Part shown: piece by piece, positions 61,901 through 64,000 of the stretch | Numbering within the stretch: position 1 is the first letter of the stretch | Layout of the letters: each line of letters starts with the position of its first letter | Source of the DNA: Phenylobacterium sp. | GTDB taxonomy: Bacteria > Pseudomonadota > Alphaproteobacteria > Caulobacterales > Caulobacteraceae | NCBI RefSeq assembly: GCF_016124325.1 | Contig: NZ_WGNY01000016.1 | Location: 62,001 to 126,000, forward strand | Length of the DNA stretch: 64,000 nucleotides | Direction of reading: 5' to 3' | Position numbers and translations under genes: made by a program | The notes under the pieces: model-generated | What the model saw: the letters and a program-made list of their open reading frames with translations, nothing else | Database searches by the model: none | What the model was told of the DNA's origin: nothing

Positions 61901-63214
61901 CTAGGAGGCGATACGCGCCGGCTCCTGCGGCGAAGCAACTTCGTCGGCGCCGTCGTTTCCGCGGCTGACGGCCTCGATGACGAGGCGCGCGCCCCGCTCG
62001 AAGGTGAGATACGACCAGGCCCAGTCAAGCACCACCTGCAGGCGGTTGCGGAACCCGATCAGGAAATAGACGTGGGCCGCGCACCAGAAGGCCCAGGCGA
62101 CGAAGCCGCTCATCTTGACCGCGCCCAGGTCGGCGACAGCGGCTTTTCGGCCGATGGTGGCGAGGTTGCCGTGATCGGAATAGCGGAACCGCGGCGGTGC
62201 GGGCCGCCCGGCGATACGCGCCGCGATCGCCTTGGCGGCGTAGACGCCGGCCTGCTTGGCCGCCGGCGCCACGCCGGGCACGGCGTTACCGGTCCCGTCG
62301 CAGATCCGTGCGCAGTCGCCGATCAGGAACACTTCGGGGTGGCCCGGCAGGGTCAGGTCGGTCCCGACGAACACCCGTCCGGCGCGATCGGTCTCGGCGC
62401 CGAGCCAGAGGCCCGCTGGCGAGGCCTGGACGCCGGCGGCCCATATGACGTTGGCCGCGTCGATCCGCTCTTCGCCCAGGTCCACGCCGTCGCCGTCGCA
62501 GCGGGTCACCGCCTGGCCGAGGCGCACCTCGACGCCGAGGTGCTCGAGCGAGGTCTTGGCGTAGGCCGACAGGCCCTCGCAGAAGGTCGCCAGCGCCCGC
62601 GGGCCCGCCTCGACCAGCACGACGCGGGCCTTCTGGCCCCGGATCTTGCGGAAGTCGCAGGTGAGCGCGCGGCGGGCGAGCTCGGCGATGGCGCCGGCCA
62701 GCTCGACGCCGGTCGGCCCCGCGCCCACGACCACGAAGGTCAGCAGGCGGTCCCGCTGGGCCTCGGTCGCGGCCACCTCGGCGGATTCGAAGGCCAGCAG
62801 GATGCGGCGGCGTAGCGCCAGGGCGTCCTCCAGCGACTTCAGACCGGGCGCGTGCTCGGCCCACTCGTCGCGGCCGAAATAGGCATGGGTGGCGCCGGTG
62901 GCGACGATCAGCTGGTCGTAGGGCAGGGTGCGATCGCCCAGCCGCACCCGGCGGTTGGGGAGATCGATCCCCGTCACCTCGTCGAGCACGACGGTGGCGT
63001 TGGCCTGCTTGCGCAGGATCGAGCGCACGGGCGTGGCGATCTGGGTCGGCGCGAGGCCGGCGGTGGCGACCTGATAGAGCAGCGGCTGGAACAGGTGATG
63101 GTTGCGGCGGTCGATGACCGTCACGTCGGCGTCGACGTTCTCGAGCGCGCGCGCGGCGGAGAGACCGCCGAAACCCGCGCCGATGATCACCACCTTCTGG
63201 CGCGGCGCGCTCAT
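61901..63214 (-). CDS. ndh: Type II NADH dehydrogenase-like FAD oxidoreductase
   Basis: A 437-residue flavoprotein. IGAGFGGLSAARAL (11-24) binds FAD, VVGAGPTGVELAGAIAEL near 161 binds NAD(P)H, and FLIGDCARI near 296 completes the FAD site. A C-terminal amphipathic/hydrophobic part (WAFWCAAHVYFLIGFRNRLQ) fits membrane-surface attachment. It would pass electrons from NADH to quinone without proton pumping. The ATG overlaps the patatin stop as ATGA. Confidence 0.9.
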   Translation of the reverse strand: MSAPRQKVVIIGAGFGGLSAARALENVDADVTVIDRRNHHLFQPLLYQVATAGLAPTQIATPVRSILRKQANATVVLDEVTGIDLPNRRVRLGDRTLPYDQLIVATGATHAYFGRDEWAEHAPGLKSLEDALALRRRILLAFESAEVAATEAQRDRLLTFVVVGAGPTGVELAGAIAELARRALTCDFRKIRGQKARVVLVEAGPRALATFCEGLSAYAKTSLEHLGVEVRLGQAVTRCDGDGVDLGEERIDAANVIWAAGVQASPAGLWLGAETDRAGRVFVGTDLTLPGHPEVFLIGDCARICDGTGNAVPGVAPAAKQAGVYAAKAIAARIAGRPAPPRFRYSDHGNLATIGRKAAVADLGAVKMSGFVAWAFWCAAHVYFLIGFRNRLQVVLDWAWSYLTFERGARLVIEAVSRGNDGADEVASPQEPARIAS

Positions 63215-64000
63215 GCGGAGGTCTCCAGGCAGGCGGTATCATAGTGCAGCGTCGCCCGTTGGCCGAGGCTGTCGAATCCGCCGGCCAGCCAGGCGCCCGC
63301 CTGGGCGCGGCCGAGGTCGCGCAGTCCGGTGAGGAACTCCCAGTCGGTGTTGACGCGCGAGGCGGCCGACAGGCCGGCCATGATCTCGTCGGCCTCGATG
63401 GCGTGCAGGAGGATGCGGCGCAGCGCATCGGGCCTGGCCCGGCCCTCGTCGATGCGCCGCGAGACGGCGGCCAGCGCGCGCAGTTCCTCGCCGAGGGCGG
63501 CGTTGAAGCTGATCTCGCTCATGCGGCTGAGGATCTCGCGGGCCGAGCGCGGCAACTCGCGACGCTCCTCGGGGCTGACCCGGATCAGGATCACGTCGCG
63601 GCTCATGCACTGGGCGAAGAACGGGAACAGCGCGGGACTGCCGGCGTAGCCGCCGTCCCAATAGGCCTCGCCGTCGATCTCCACGGCCTGGGAGACCAGC
63701 GGCTGGCAGGCCGAGGCCATCACGTGATCGACGGTGATCTCGTGGGTCTCGAAGACGCGGAGACGGCCGGTCCGCACGTTCGTCGCCCCGAGGAAGACCT
63801 TGGCGGAAGCCTCTCGGCGCAGGCGTTCGAAGTCGACCTCGGCCTCCAGCATCGCGCGCAGCGGGTCGGCGTTGAGCGGGTTCAGCTCGTAGGGCGAGAA
63901 CATCCGCGTCATCAGGTCGAACATCACATAGGCCGGAGACAGCTCCAGGGGGCTCGGCGCGCCGCGTTCGAAGAAGGCCTGCGGGGTCGTGGCGAGCCCG
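63211..64000 (-). CDS. Patatin-like phospholipase, C-terminal part (5' end outside window)
   Basis: The frame runs open to the right edge, so the N-terminal hydrolase motifs are missing. SPYELNPLNADPLRAMLE, FLGATNVRTGRLRVFE and DGGYAGSPALFPFF (catalytic Asp of the patatin pair) identify the family. It differs clearly from the patatin at 55802-56989. Its stop overlaps the NADH dehydrogenase start, so the two are translationally coupled. Confidence 0.85.
   Translation of the reverse strand, partial: GLATTPQAFFERGAPSPLELSPAYVMFDLMTRMFSPYELNPLNADPLRAMLEAEVDFERLRREASAKVFLGATNVRTGRLRVFETHEITVDHVMASACQPLVSQAVEIDGEAYWDGGYAGSPALFPFFAQCMSRDVILIRVSPEERRELPRSAREILSRMSEISFNAALGEELRALAAVSRRIDEGRARPDALRRILLHAIEADEIMAGLSAASRVNTDWEFLTGLRDLGRAQAGAWLAGGFDSLGQRATLHYDTACLETSA

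Noticed and set aside
1..64000. CRISPR arrays, tRNA or rRNA genes, integrase or transposase, prophage genes
   Set aside because: I looked for regularly spaced repeats, cloverleaf-like sequences and recombinase motifs and found none. The repeats present are palindromic and intergenic.

Overview
The window is a roughly 70% G+C, gene-dense stretch of what looks like a chromosome from an aerobic alphaproteobacterium. It is most consistent with Caulobacteraceae, for example Phenylobacterium or a relative. Grounds are three TonB-dependent receptors (TBDRs) each next to catabolic genes, frequent GTG/TTG starts, Caulobacter-type intergenic palindromes, and one GTTC-N7-GTTC (alphaproteobacterial LexA-type) box. 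I see no rRNA, tRNA, CRISPR array, phage gene or transposase. The genus is inference.

Region 1 (1-18335) is a sulfatase-rich nutrient module. It opens with a tandem pair of DUF3604 proteins. A minus-strand operon follows: TBDR, sphingosine-phosphate-lyase-like PLP decarboxylase, two class III aminotransferases and a Tat-type sulfatase. Divergent to it are a spinster-like MFS carrier and a second sulfatase, facing a formylglycine-generating enzyme (FGE) that can activate both. A ribokinase-family kinase, an acetamidase/formamidase and a TauD-type dioxygenase follow. Together these look like uptake, desulfation, and deamination or C-C cleavage of a sulfated amino compound. The substrate is not evident.

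Region 2 (18336-23088) carries two short-chain dehydrogenases (one with a divergent AraC regulator), a putative SOS-controlled orphan gene, an orphan membrane-anchored protein, and two families of palindromic repeats that bracket the dehydrogenase units.

Region 3 (23145-39831) holds two catabolic operons on the minus strand. One runs TBDR, allophanate hydrolase, Rieske oxygenase, extradiol dioxygenase. The other runs IclR regulator, hydantoinase/oxoprolinase A and B, cupin, VOC protein, MFS carrier, Atz/Trz-type amidohydrolase, flavin reductase and probably a second VOC protein. A HpcH/HpaI-type aldolase is divergent from IclR. The combined set would suit degradation of a nitrogen-containing ring compound.

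Region 4 (39828-50871) is mixed: an AraC regulator, an N,N-dimethylformamidase-like large subunit, an EF-hand lipoprotein, an alpha/beta hydrolase, a secreted metallo-beta-lactamase-fold enzyme, a DsbA-fold isomerase, a LysR/sulfatase divergent pair, a TetR regulator, an NTF2-like protein and a NIPSNAP-like protein.

Region 5 (51030-64000) has the third TBDR, a GST, a LOG-family protein, a patatin/DUF302 overlapping pair, a secreted cupin, an MFS carrier, a secreted type-B carboxylesterase, a LysR regulator, a type II NADH dehydrogenase and a second patatin cut by the window edge.

Start codons were moved inward from the longest open frame wherever a Shine-Dalgarno (SD) sequence or family alignment pointed to a later start.
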